A stretch of 64,000 nucleotides of DNA from Dyadobacter psychrotolerans (GTDB taxonomy: Bacteria > Bacteroidota > Bacteroidia > Cytophagales > Spirosomataceae). This document shows positions 50,082 through 57,927 of this stretch, piece by piece. The notes under the pieces are model-generated. The model searched no databases. It saw nothing but the letters and a program-made list of their open reading frames with translations, and was not told the origin of the DNA. Each line of letters opens with the position of its first letter. The stretch's first letter is position 1. The stretch is taken from positions 62,001 to 126,000 of the forward strand of contig NZ_SMFL01000003.1 in NCBI RefSeq assembly GCF_004349265.1, written 5' to 3'. A program made the translations under genes and the position numbers.

Positions 50082-52217
50082 CTAACTCATCAGCTGGTAA
50101 ACTGCAAATGCGGAGACATACGCCAATACAGTTAGATAAGCCAGCTGGATCATTGGCCATTTCCAGCCATGTGTTTCGCGATAAACTACTGCGATGGTGC
50201 TCATGCACATCATGGCGAAAACGTAAAATATTAAAAGGGAATAACATACAGCCGGTGTATACATCGGGCCTCCTGTTTCAGGATTTTTTTCCTGAATTAG
50301 CCTTTGCTTTACAGTCAGCACATCTTCTGTATCACCACTGATACTGTATATCGTTGCCATCGTTCCAACGAAAACTTCCCTTGCAGCAAAAGAAGCCAAT
50401 AAGGCAATTCCAATTTTCCAGTCATAACCCAACGGACGAATGGCCGGTTCGATAAAACGACCGAAACTTCCTGCATAAGAATTTTCCAACCTTGCCGAAG
50501 CAATGGCAGCGTCAATTTGTTCCTGTGGTTTTTGAGCCATTTGTTGCTGTGCCTGTGCTGCTGCTGCTTCCATTTTATCTCCCGGCCCATAGGAAGCAAG
50601 TACCCAAAGAATAATAGATATGGCCATAATGATCTTACCTGCCTCAAAAACAAATGATTTTACGCTTTCATACATCGTAAAACCCACATGTCCCCAGCGG
50701 GGAAGTTTGTACGTTGGAACTTCAAGCATAAAATAACTTGGCTCTGTTCTTTTCAAAAAAAGAGATAACAACCAGGCTGAAAGCAACGCCCCGACCAGGC
50801 CCAGAAAATACAAACCCAGCAAAACCAAACCCTGCATGTTCAAAATTCCAAAAACCTTTGTTGACGGGACAACAAGCGCTATCAGAATGGCAAAAATCGG
50901 TAAACGGGCAGAGCAGCTCATGAGAGGCGTTACCAAAATCGTAATCAGGCGCTCATAGCGGCTGCTGATACTGCGGGTTGTCATAATTGCAGGTACAGCA
51001 CAGGCCACACCTGAAATCAATGGAACAACACTCCTGCCGTTCAATCCAAACTTACGCATCAGTTTATCCATGATAACCATCACACGTGCCATGTAACCGG
51101 ATTCCTCTAAAATGGCAACCAGACCAAAAAGAATAGCTATTTGCGGAATGAAGATAATGATACCACCAATTCCAGCCAGAATCCCGTCTGTAATGAGATC
51201 ATTTAAAACGCCTTCCGGCAAGATGCCTTTTACCCATTCAATCGTTGCTGCGGTACCGGCATCAATCAGATCCATCGGATAAGATGCCCAGGCAAAAATG
51301 GCCTGAAATATAACCAGCAGCACAAAAATAAAAGTAACATAACCCCAAAACGGGTGAAGCAAAATAGCGTCCAGCTTTCTCGTCCAGTAAGGTGGTTCAA
51401 TACCCCCCTCCGACTTTACTGCTTTTGATACAATGGGTTTTATCTTTTCATATCGCGCAATTGTCTCAGTAGCCAGAAAATGGTTTTCATCAAAACCATA
51501 TTTCTCGATCAAACCATCCAGTTTAACCCGAGCAGGCTGTTCCAGAAAAGAAAAATTGTCGTGCTGACAAACATATTGAAGGGCCACATAATCATTGTCC
51601 AGATGATAATATGATTTAACCTCTTCAATCAATTTTCCTTCATTTTCCGTTGGCTCGTAAAAATATGTGAGTGCAGGTTTAAACTTTTGATCCAAAACCT
51701 GTGAAACAGCATCATTAAGATTGACAATTCCTTCACCCGTACGCGCGTTGATTCTAACCACCGGGACCTTCAACTGCATAGCCAGCTGAACCGCGTTGAC
51801 AGTTAAATTCATGCTGCTAGCCACATCCAGCATGTTTAACGCCAAAACAGCAGGTATTCCCAGATCATTTATTTCGGTAAAAAGAAGGAGATTTCGTTGA
51901 AGATTAGAGGCGTCGGCCACTACGATGATGACAGACGGGAAATCAGGATGCTTTGGGTTGGCAAGAATATCCATTACCACAGTTTCATCCTTTGATTTAG
52001 GATAAATACTATATGTACCAGGCAAATCTACAAGTGTCACTTCCCGGATAAGCTGATTGCCTGAACCTTTTAAATTATATGTCCCTGATTTTTTCTCAAC
52101 AGTTACCCCCGGAAAATTTCCCGTTTTTTGACGTAATCCTGTTAAAGCATTAAATAATGTAGATTTGCCGGCATTGGGGTTGCCGACAAGCGCAATTTTG
52201 ATATTTTCTGATTTCAA
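50082..52217 (-). CDS. feoB: Ferrous iron transport protein B
   Basis: FeoB moves Fe2+ across the inner membrane with a GTPase domain. The 711-residue protein has G1 GNPNAGKST at 12-20, G3 DLPGTYS, G4 LNMLD, a spacer to about 270 and then the paired gate domains (IPQIAILFGLVAILEESGYMA, RSVVPLISGVACAVPAIM). It follows feoA by 31 bases on the same strand. It is convergent with the broken toxin gene. Confidence 0.97.
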   Translation of the reverse strand: MKSENIKIALVGNPNAGKSTLFNALTGLRQKTGNFPGVTVEKKSGTYNLKGSGNQLIREVTLVDLPGTYSIYPKSKDETVVMDILANPKHPDFPSVIIVVADASNLQRNLLLFTEINDLGIPAVLALNMLDVASSMNLTVNAVQLAMQLKVPVVRINARTGEGIVNLNDAVSQVLDQKFKPALTYFYEPTENEGKLIEEVKSYYHLDNDYVALQYVCQHDNFSFLEQPARVKLDGLIEKYGFDENHFLATETIARYEKIKPIVSKAVKSEGGIEPPYWTRKLDAILLHPFWGYVTFIFVLLVIFQAIFAWASYPMDLIDAGTAATIEWVKGILPEGVLNDLITDGILAGIGGIIIFIPQIAILFGLVAILEESGYMARVMVIMDKLMRKFGLNGRSVVPLISGVACAVPAIMTTRSISSRYERLITILVTPLMSCSARLPIFAILIALVVPSTKVFGILNMQGLVLLGLYFLGLVGALLSAWLLSLFLKRTEPSYFMLEVPTYKLPRWGHVGFTMYESVKSFVFEAGKIIMAISIILWVLASYGPGDKMEAAAAQAQQQMAQKPQEQIDAAIASARLENSYAGSFGRFIEPAIRPLGYDWKIGIALLASFAAREVFVGTMATIYSISGDTEDVLTVKQRLIQEKNPETGGPMYTPAVCYSLLIFYVFAMMCMSTIAVVYRETHGWKWPMIQLAYLTVLAYVSAFAVYQLMS

Positions 52218-52248
52218 TGGAAAGCAATAAATTAAAGGGGATTCACAC

Positions 52249-52476
52249 TCACTCGATTACTATTGCCGATGCTTCATTCAGGCGAAGAGAAAGACAATAA
52301 TTACCTCCAACGTTAATACAAATCGGATCTCCAAACGGAGCAATAGCATCCAGACGAACCTCACATCCCGGTAAACATCCCATTTCCAGTAATTTCAAAG
52401 ACATTACTTTATCTGAAAACGATTTAATTATCCCTTTTTCGCCCTTTTTAAGATGAGATACTGTTTTGACCGGCAT
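52249..52476 (-). CDS. feoA: Ferrous iron transport protein A
   Basis: This 75-residue SH3-like protein has the FeoA pattern: LKKGEKGIIKSFSD, LLEMGCLPGCEVRLDAIAPFGDP, and SLRLNEASAIVIE at the end. It supports FeoB activity by an incompletely known mechanism. It is the first gene of the feoAB operon. I see no clear Fur-type box upstream. Confidence 0.93.
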   Translation of the reverse strand: MPVKTVSHLKKGEKGIIKSFSDKVMSLKLLEMGCLPGCEVRLDAIAPFGDPICINVGGNYCLSLRLNEASAIVIE

Positions 52477-52626
52477 ACACCCCCTTATTTAGATTAAATA
52501 TACTTAAACTGCAAATTAAGCATTATCAGTCCGTAATTCAAACTATTACTTTGCATTTGACTCAAAACCTCATCTTCATCATATAAAATCCTGACTATTT
52601 TATTATCACCCTGAGCCTTTATGTAG

Positions 52627-52634
52627 TACTTTTG
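52627..52634 (+). promoter_or_regulatory. -7 promoter box of the ccm operon
   Basis: TACTTTTG followed by CAGC matches TAnnTTTG exactly. The transcript should start near 52641, about 77 bases before the ccmB start codon, divergent from feoA. Confidence 0.6.
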
Positions 52635-52717
52635 CAGCACGAAAACGAAGAAGGGAAGAGAAGAAGATTAACCACTGTGCAGATAGCCAGGCGCCAACTG
52701 CCGACCGTAAAATTGTA

Positions 52718-53380
52718 TTGAACGAGATAAAAACCCTCATTTGGAAGGAATTCACGCTGGAATGGCGACAGAAATACGCTTTGAGCGGTATGTTACTATA
52801 CGTCGTTAGTACGGTGTTCGTTTGTTATCTCAGTTTTAATCTTCGCCGTAATCAGCTTACACCAATTGTCTGGAACACGCTTTTTTGGATTATCATACTT
52901 TTTGCTGCGGTTAATGCAATTGCAAAAAGTTTTTCCCAGGAAAGATATGGCCGGCTGATTTACTATTACAACCTTTGCAGCCCGCAGGCAATCATTATAT
53001 CCAAGATTATTTACAATTCATTTGTAATGCTTTTTTTGTCGGGTATAGGTTTTATTTTTTATGCTTTTGTAATGGGTAATCCGGTAGGTGATATCGGACT
53101 TTATCTTATTTGTATCGCTCTGGCAGCGATCGGCTTCGCATCCGTGCTGACACTTGTCGCAGGAATTGCATCCAAAGCCGACAACAGCGCCACGCTGATG
53201 GCCGTGCTAAGCTTTCCTATTATTTTGCCAATGCTTTTAATGACGATAAGACTGGCAAAAAATGCGTTGGATGGCCTGGACTGGAGTGTCAGCAATGATG
53301 AAATAATCACACTATTATCAATAGATTTAATTGTGGTAACGTTAAGTTACCTGCTTTTTCCCTATTTGTGGAGAAGCTGA
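52718..53380 (+). CDS. ccmB: Heme exporter subunit CcmB
   Basis: CcmB is the membrane part of the CcmAB ABC transporter that drives heme handling in cytochrome c maturation. The 220-residue protein has six helices and the family opening TLIWKEFTLEWRQKYA with a later KSFSQERYGRLIYYYNL. The start is a TTG at 52718; no ATG lies close enough to fit. The partner ATPase CcmA is not in this window and must be elsewhere. It is the first gene of the ccm operon. Confidence 0.88.
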   Translation: MNEIKTLIWKEFTLEWRQKYALSGMLLYVVSTVFVCYLSFNLRRNQLTPIVWNTLFWIIILFAAVNAIAKSFSQERYGRLIYYYNLCSPQAIIISKIIYNSFVMLFLSGIGFIFYAFVMGNPVGDIGLYLICIALAAIGFASVLTLVAGIASKADNSATLMAVLSFPIILPMLLMTIRLAKNALDGLDWSVSNDEIITLLSIDLIVVTLSYLLFPYLWRS

Positions 53381-53411
53381 TTTTGATTTAAGTAAACTGT
53401 TTGATTTAATA

Positions 53412-54089
53412 ATGAGAAAGATTTGGTGGAAAATCCTTTGCATAGTTTTGCTTTTCTATGTCATTTTTATGGGATTGATGGGCCCGGTACCGCACCTGCC
53501 TATACTGAATGAAAGTATTCGCAATACCTATTTTCATGTAGCACTGTGGCTGGCAATGACCACGCTCCTTTTCAGCTCCATGATTTATTCGCTGATGTAT
53601 CTGAGAAGCAGTAACATCAAACACGATGATATTGCCAGCGAACTGGCCAAATCGGGATTATTTTACGGCATTTTGGGTTGTCTGACCGGATCGGTCTGGG
53701 CGAATTTTACCTGGGGAGATCCATGGCCAAATGATCCGAAACTGAATGGAGCTGCGGTTGGAATTTTAATTTATCTGGCCTATCTGTTATTAAGAAGTTC
53801 TTTCGAAGACGAACAGCGCCGTGCGCGGATTGCATCGGTTTACAACATATTTGCCTTTGCCGTTTTTGTTCCGTTGATCTACATCCTTCCGCGCCTGACT
53901 GATTCTTTACATCCGGGAAGTGGCGGAAACAGCACTTTTAGTTCATACGATATGAACAGTGACTTACGAATGGTGTTTTATCCGGCAATTATCGGCTGGA
54001 TACTTTTAGGTTTATGGCTTACCGAACTACGTGTTAGAATTAAAAGGATCAACCGGTTAAGAGAAGAAGAATTTACGAAGGCCAGTTAA
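53412..54089 (+). CDS. ccmC: Cytochrome c biogenesis protein CcmC
   Basis: CcmC presents heme to CcmE at the periplasmic face. The 225-residue protein has six helices; the tryptophan-rich heme motif reads ANFTWGDPWPNDPKL, and histidines that could ligate heme lie at NTYFHVALW and TDSLHPGSGG. The motif is shorter than the WGxxWxWD of Proteobacteria, as in other Bacteroidota members. It is 31 bases after ccmB. Confidence 0.9.
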   Translation: MRKIWWKILCIVLLFYVIFMGLMGPVPHLPILNESIRNTYFHVALWLAMTTLLFSSMIYSLMYLRSSNIKHDDIASELAKSGLFYGILGCLTGSVWANFTWGDPWPNDPKLNGAAVGILIYLAYLLLRSSFEDEQRRARIASVYNIFAFAVFVPLIYILPRLTDSLHPGSGGNSTFSSYDMNSDLRMVFYPAIIGWILLGLWLTELRVRIKRINRLREEEFTKAS

Positions 54090-54165
54090 AGCCTACAGTA
54101 AAACACACATTTTCATAAAAGAGTAAACATTTCAAAACAAAAATTCGTTAAGAATTTAGTGTACT

Positions 54166-54402
54166 ATGAACAACATGAAAAGATTTTTTTCCCTTCTGCT
54201 TTCACTGCTGATTATATCTGGAAATCTGATGGCGCAAACTGCTGCCGGTGACGCCGTTCCTATGGCTGATAAATTGCGGGAGGATGGCAAAATATGGGTC
54301 GTGGTGACCGTAATTGCCGTTGTATTTGCAGGAATTGTTATCAATATGCTCCGTCTGGAATCGAAAGTCAGCAAAATTGAAAAAGATTTAAACATTAAGT
54401 AA
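54166..54402 (+). CDS. CcmD-like small membrane protein
   Basis: This 78-residue protein has a possible signal peptide (FFSLLLSLLIISGNLMAQ), then one membrane helix (IWVVVTVIAVVFAGIVINML) and a charged coiled tail (RLESKVSKIEKDLNIK). Its position between ccmC and ccmE matches ccmD, and Bacteroidota proteins of this type are annotated CcmD family. It likely helps release heme-loaded CcmE. Sequence similarity to proteobacterial CcmD is weak. Confidence 0.75.
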   Translation: MNNMKRFFSLLLSLLIISGNLMAQTAAGDAVPMADKLREDGKIWVVVTVIAVVFAGIVINMLRLESKVSKIEKDLNIK

Positions 54403-54407
54403 AAGTT

Positions 54408-54842
54408 ATGAAGAAGATCCAAATATTTGGCCTTGTAATTATAGCGGTCGCCATCGGAATTATTATTTCAACTGCCGGAGACGCAAGTACTTATGTAGAT
54501 TTTTCCAAAGCTCAGGAAATGGCTTCCAGCGGAGATGATGAGAGCATACACGTTGTAGGAAAATTGAAGAAAAATACTGCCGGACAAATCCTCGAAATGG
54601 AGTATCAGCCGGAAGTTGATCCTAACTACTTCACTTTCACATTGATCGACAATAACAACGTCTCGCAGAAGGTTGTGTATAAAAGCACGAAACCACAGGA
54701 TTTTGATAAATCAGAACAGGTTGTGGTAGTCGGTAAAATGCAGAACGGCACATTCGCTGCCGAAAAAATACTGATGAAATGCCCATCAAAATACGAAAAC
54801 GGAAAACTGGAAACCACTGAGGCTACCGCATCTAAATCATGA
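54408..54842 (+). CDS. ccmE: Heme chaperone CcmE, cysteine type
   Basis: CcmE carries heme covalently from CcmC to CcmF. The 144-residue protein has an N-terminal anchor (IFGLVIIAVAIGIIIST) and an OB fold (HVVGKLKKN, VVVVGKMQNGTFAAEKILMK). The heme-binding site is CPSKYE with C125 and Y129, the CxxxY variant, in place of the HxxxY of most Proteobacteria. It overlaps ccmF by four bases. Confidence 0.93.
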   Translation: MKKIQIFGLVIIAVAIGIIISTAGDASTYVDFSKAQEMASSGDDESIHVVGKLKKNTAGQILEMEYQPEVDPNYFTFTLIDNNNVSQKVVYKSTKPQDFDKSEQVVVVGKMQNGTFAAEKILMKCPSKYENGKLETTEATASKS

Positions 54843-57436
54843 TCCATACTACCATAGGAAGTGCAGGACACCTGCTGGTAATTATTGCCTTTGTAACGGC
54901 CCTTGTAGCGACTTTTGCATACTTTAAAGCCGGTATGACCAACGCCGCTATCGATGAACAATTAACCTGGAAGCGGTTTGCACGTGCCACCTATTTTTTA
55001 CACGTCGTTGCTGTTCTTGGTGTTGTTTTTTCATTATACTGGATTATCGGAAACCACTATTTTGAGTATCATTACGCATGGAAAAATTCCTCACTTTCGT
55101 TGCCGGCTGGTTATACCATATCGAGTTTTTGGCAGGATCAGGAAGGAAGTTTTCTTTTGTGGATTTTCTGGAATGTCGTTTTAGGTTCTATTCTTATTTT
55201 CAGTAACCGTTCATGGGAAGCGCCCGTGATGACGGTTTTTGCGTTGGTTCAGGCTTTTCTTACATCTATGATTTTGGGGGTAGTAATTCCGGGACTTGAT
55301 GTAAAAATCGGTTCAACTCCGTTTTTGCTGCTTAAAGAAGTGATGCCGGATATTCCGGTTTTTAAAATGGATCCGAATTTCATTGCCAAAGATGGTAATG
55401 GTTTAAATCCATTGCTTCAAAACTATTGGATGGTCATTCACCCTCCTACTTTGTTCCTTGGGTTTGCCTCAACCCTGATTCCATTTTCTTTCGCAATTGC
55501 AGGTTTATGGACAAAAAAAATTCAGGAATGGATTCGTCCTGCTTTACCATGGGCTCTTTTTTCAGCACTTGTGTTGGGTGTCGGTATTTTAATGGGCGCA
55601 TACTGGGCTTATGAAACCCTTAACTTTGGCAGCTACTGGAACTGGGATCCTGTTGAAAACTCTTCTATCGTTCCCTGGCTTGTATTGGTTGCGGCCATAC
55701 ACACGATGATTATCGGACGCAAAAATGCAACCGCATTGAAAACGTCTTTTATATTAACCATTGCTACCTTTATTCTGGTTCTTTATTCAACCTTCATGAC
55801 CAGAAGCGGTGTTTTGGGAAATGCCTCCGTTCACTCATTTACGGATTTAGGCTTATCAGGACAATTATTGGTTTACCTGCTTTCATTTACAATTGTATCA
55901 ATCGGGCTGCTGATTTATCGCTGGAAAAGTTTACCGTCGGATGATGAAGAGGTTTCTACCTATTCCCAGGAATTCTGGATATTTATCGGGGCTACTCTGC
56001 TTTGTCTTTCCGGATTTCAAATTCTTGCCACAACTTCAATTCCGGTTTATAACAAAATAGCCGAAGCATTCGGGACAGTTCTTAATATGGCACTCCCTGC
56101 CGATCAGGTTGGACACTATAATAAATTCCAGCTTTGGTTTTTCTCACTGATCATCATTCTTACAGGCGTTGGCCAGTTCTTCTGGTGGAAACGTGTGGGC
56201 AAAGGCAAATTACAGGGACTTTACAATCCTCTATTGATTGCCTTGCTGATCAGCGCTGCGGTAATCACATTCCAGGGTGTGAAAGACATTCAATACATTG
56301 TACTTTTAACGGCTGCGATTTTTGCCATCGTTGCAAACGGAACGATTTTGCTGAATATCATTCGCGGAAATTATAGTCTGTCAGGCGGAGCAATCACGCA
56401 CATTGGAATAGCACTGATGCTGATCGGAATATTATTCTCGTCTGCTTATACCAAAGTTGTTTCGATCAATAACTCGGGGCTGATGATTTCCCGCAGCGAG
56501 GAGTTTACAAATAACGACAATAAAGAAAATAAGGAAAACATCACACTCTGGCTGAACAAACCTGAAAAAATGGGTGAATACATGCTCACCTGGCGTGATG
56601 TTCGCGTAGAACCGCGTCATATTCCCGGATACATTCCAAAAAGCTGGGTTGATATTGTTGAAAATGATTACCACGCAGTGGCACTTCGCGACATTGTGGT
56701 GAACGACAAAAAATATAATTCTAAGGGAGACACGCTGGAAATTTTCCCGGAGAACTTTTATTACGAAATCGAATACAGAGAACCTTCCGGACGTGTATTT
56801 AACCTCTTTCCACGTGTACAGATAAATCCTAAAATGGGAGGAATTGTTTCATCTCCCGATATCAACCGCAAGCTGGACAAAGATCTTTATACTTATGTTT
56901 CGATGGTAACCAACCCAACTGCGGAACCTGTATGGAGCCAGACTGAGAACTTCACGGTCAACATGGCGGATACATTTTTTGTCAATGATTATGTTGCCAT
57001 TCTTGACAATGTCGTACGTACTGATTCCGTAGAAGGTGTGACATTGGGAGCAGGAGACGCGGCTGTGAAAGCCATGATCCGCGTGCTGGACAACGACCAT
57101 GAATTTGTTATTACTCCATCATTTGTCATCCGCGACCGTATGGTTGCCCGCAAACCCGAAGTAAATAACGATTTAGGGTTAAGAGTTCAGTTTCAGGAAA
57201 TTAATCCGCAGACAGGTCAGTTTACCTTTGCTGTCAACACAACGCAAAGAGACTTTATCGTCATGAAGGCAACCGAAAAACCACTTATAAACATCCTTTG
57301 GCTTGGAACATTTGTAATGGTTATCGGTTTGGTAATGGCAACTATCAGAAGATTCAGAGATTTTATTAAAATGCGTGACAGAGAAAATGCAGCCGCAAAT
57401 AAAAATAAAGACAAGATGAAACCGCAGGTTGCGTAA
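54839..57436 (+). CDS. ccmF: Cytochrome c-type biogenesis protein CcmF
   Basis: CcmF joins heme to apocytochrome c. The 865-residue protein has about 15 helices, the WWD motif GSYWNWDPVENSSIVPW near 265, conserved histidines (VIHPPTLFLGFA, ITHIGIALMLIG) and a large extracytoplasmic part at about 545-820. It is longer than proteobacterial CcmF. The operon ends here at a strong hairpin. No ccmG or ccmH homologue follows, so thiol reduction steps must be encoded elsewhere. Confidence 0.95.
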   Translation: MIHTTIGSAGHLLVIIAFVTALVATFAYFKAGMTNAAIDEQLTWKRFARATYFLHVVAVLGVVFSLYWIIGNHYFEYHYAWKNSSLSLPAGYTISSFWQDQEGSFLLWIFWNVVLGSILIFSNRSWEAPVMTVFALVQAFLTSMILGVVIPGLDVKIGSTPFLLLKEVMPDIPVFKMDPNFIAKDGNGLNPLLQNYWMVIHPPTLFLGFASTLIPFSFAIAGLWTKKIQEWIRPALPWALFSALVLGVGILMGAYWAYETLNFGSYWNWDPVENSSIVPWLVLVAAIHTMIIGRKNATALKTSFILTIATFILVLYSTFMTRSGVLGNASVHSFTDLGLSGQLLVYLLSFTIVSIGLLIYRWKSLPSDDEEVSTYSQEFWIFIGATLLCLSGFQILATTSIPVYNKIAEAFGTVLNMALPADQVGHYNKFQLWFFSLIIILTGVGQFFWWKRVGKGKLQGLYNPLLIALLISAAVITFQGVKDIQYIVLLTAAIFAIVANGTILLNIIRGNYSLSGGAITHIGIALMLIGILFSSAYTKVVSINNSGLMISRSEEFTNNDNKENKENITLWLNKPEKMGEYMLTWRDVRVEPRHIPGYIPKSWVDIVENDYHAVALRDIVVNDKKYNSKGDTLEIFPENFYYEIEYREPSGRVFNLFPRVQINPKMGGIVSSPDINRKLDKDLYTYVSMVTNPTAEPVWSQTENFTVNMADTFFVNDYVAILDNVVRTDSVEGVTLGAGDAAVKAMIRVLDNDHEFVITPSFVIRDRMVARKPEVNNDLGLRVQFQEINPQTGQFTFAVNTTQRDFIVMKATEKPLINILWLGTFVMVIGLVMATIRRFRDFIKMRDRENAAANKNKDKMKPQVA

Positions 57437-57450
57437 AGAACCTCTAAGTA

Positions 57451-57495
57451 ATCAAAAGGGAGTTGACCATGTTTGTCAACTCCCTTTTGATTTCC
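57451..57495. terminator. Strong bidirectional terminator
   Basis: ATCAAAAGGGAGTTGAC pairs perfectly over 17 bases with GTCAACTCCCTTTTGAT across a 7-base loop. It sits between the ccmF stop and the convergent small secreted protein gene. Confidence 0.8.
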
Positions 57496-57529
57496 TTCAA
57501 TAACTTGTGTAAGTTTCCTTCCCGCTCCC

Positions 57530-57916
57530 CTACTCCTTCGCCCGATACTTCAATTTGTAAAATCCAATCTCTCTCTCAAAAACCATAAACCTGGTTTCGG
57601 GACATTCTTTTCTCAACTCTGTTAATTGCCTGTCTGCAAGTTTTTCGTCAAGCTGCCACAGCACAGTATTTTTAAATGAGCTATTATCCTCATCAAGTGT
57701 TTTTTGTAGCTTTTTTATTGCCGGAACTGCTTTTTCCAATCCCGGCAATAATTGCAGATCATCCAAATGTTTTACACTAAAACGAAAAACATACAATTCT
57801 CCGCTTCCTTTCTTCATCGTGTCAGCAATGGCAAACGTCTGCGTTAAGAGTTTACACGGCTGACCTTTGGCAAAATAGGACAACAAAAAAAGGAAAGGGA
57901 TAAATCGATACTTCAC
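57530..57916 (-). CDS. Small secreted protein of unknown function
   Basis: The 128-residue protein has a signal peptide (FIPFLFLLSYFAKGQ) and a mature part with two cysteines (QPCKLL and RKECPETRF) that could form a disulphide. I recognise no family. It ends in FYKLKYRAKE. It starts 11 bases after the TonB receptor gene on the same strand, so it is probably a co-transcribed periplasmic partner of that receptor. Confidence 0.65.
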   Translation of the reverse strand: MKYRFIPFLFLLSYFAKGQPCKLLTQTFAIADTMKKGSGELYVFRFSVKHLDDLQLLPGLEKAVPAIKKLQKTLDEDNSSFKNTVLWQLDEKLADRQLTELRKECPETRFMVFEREIGFYKLKYRAKE

Positions 57917-57927
57917 CTGTTTGTTTA

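Noticed and set aside
52477..52626. Possible Fur box upstream of feoA
   Set aside because: Several AT-rich inverted words occur, but none resembles GATAATGATAATCATTATC closely enough to report.
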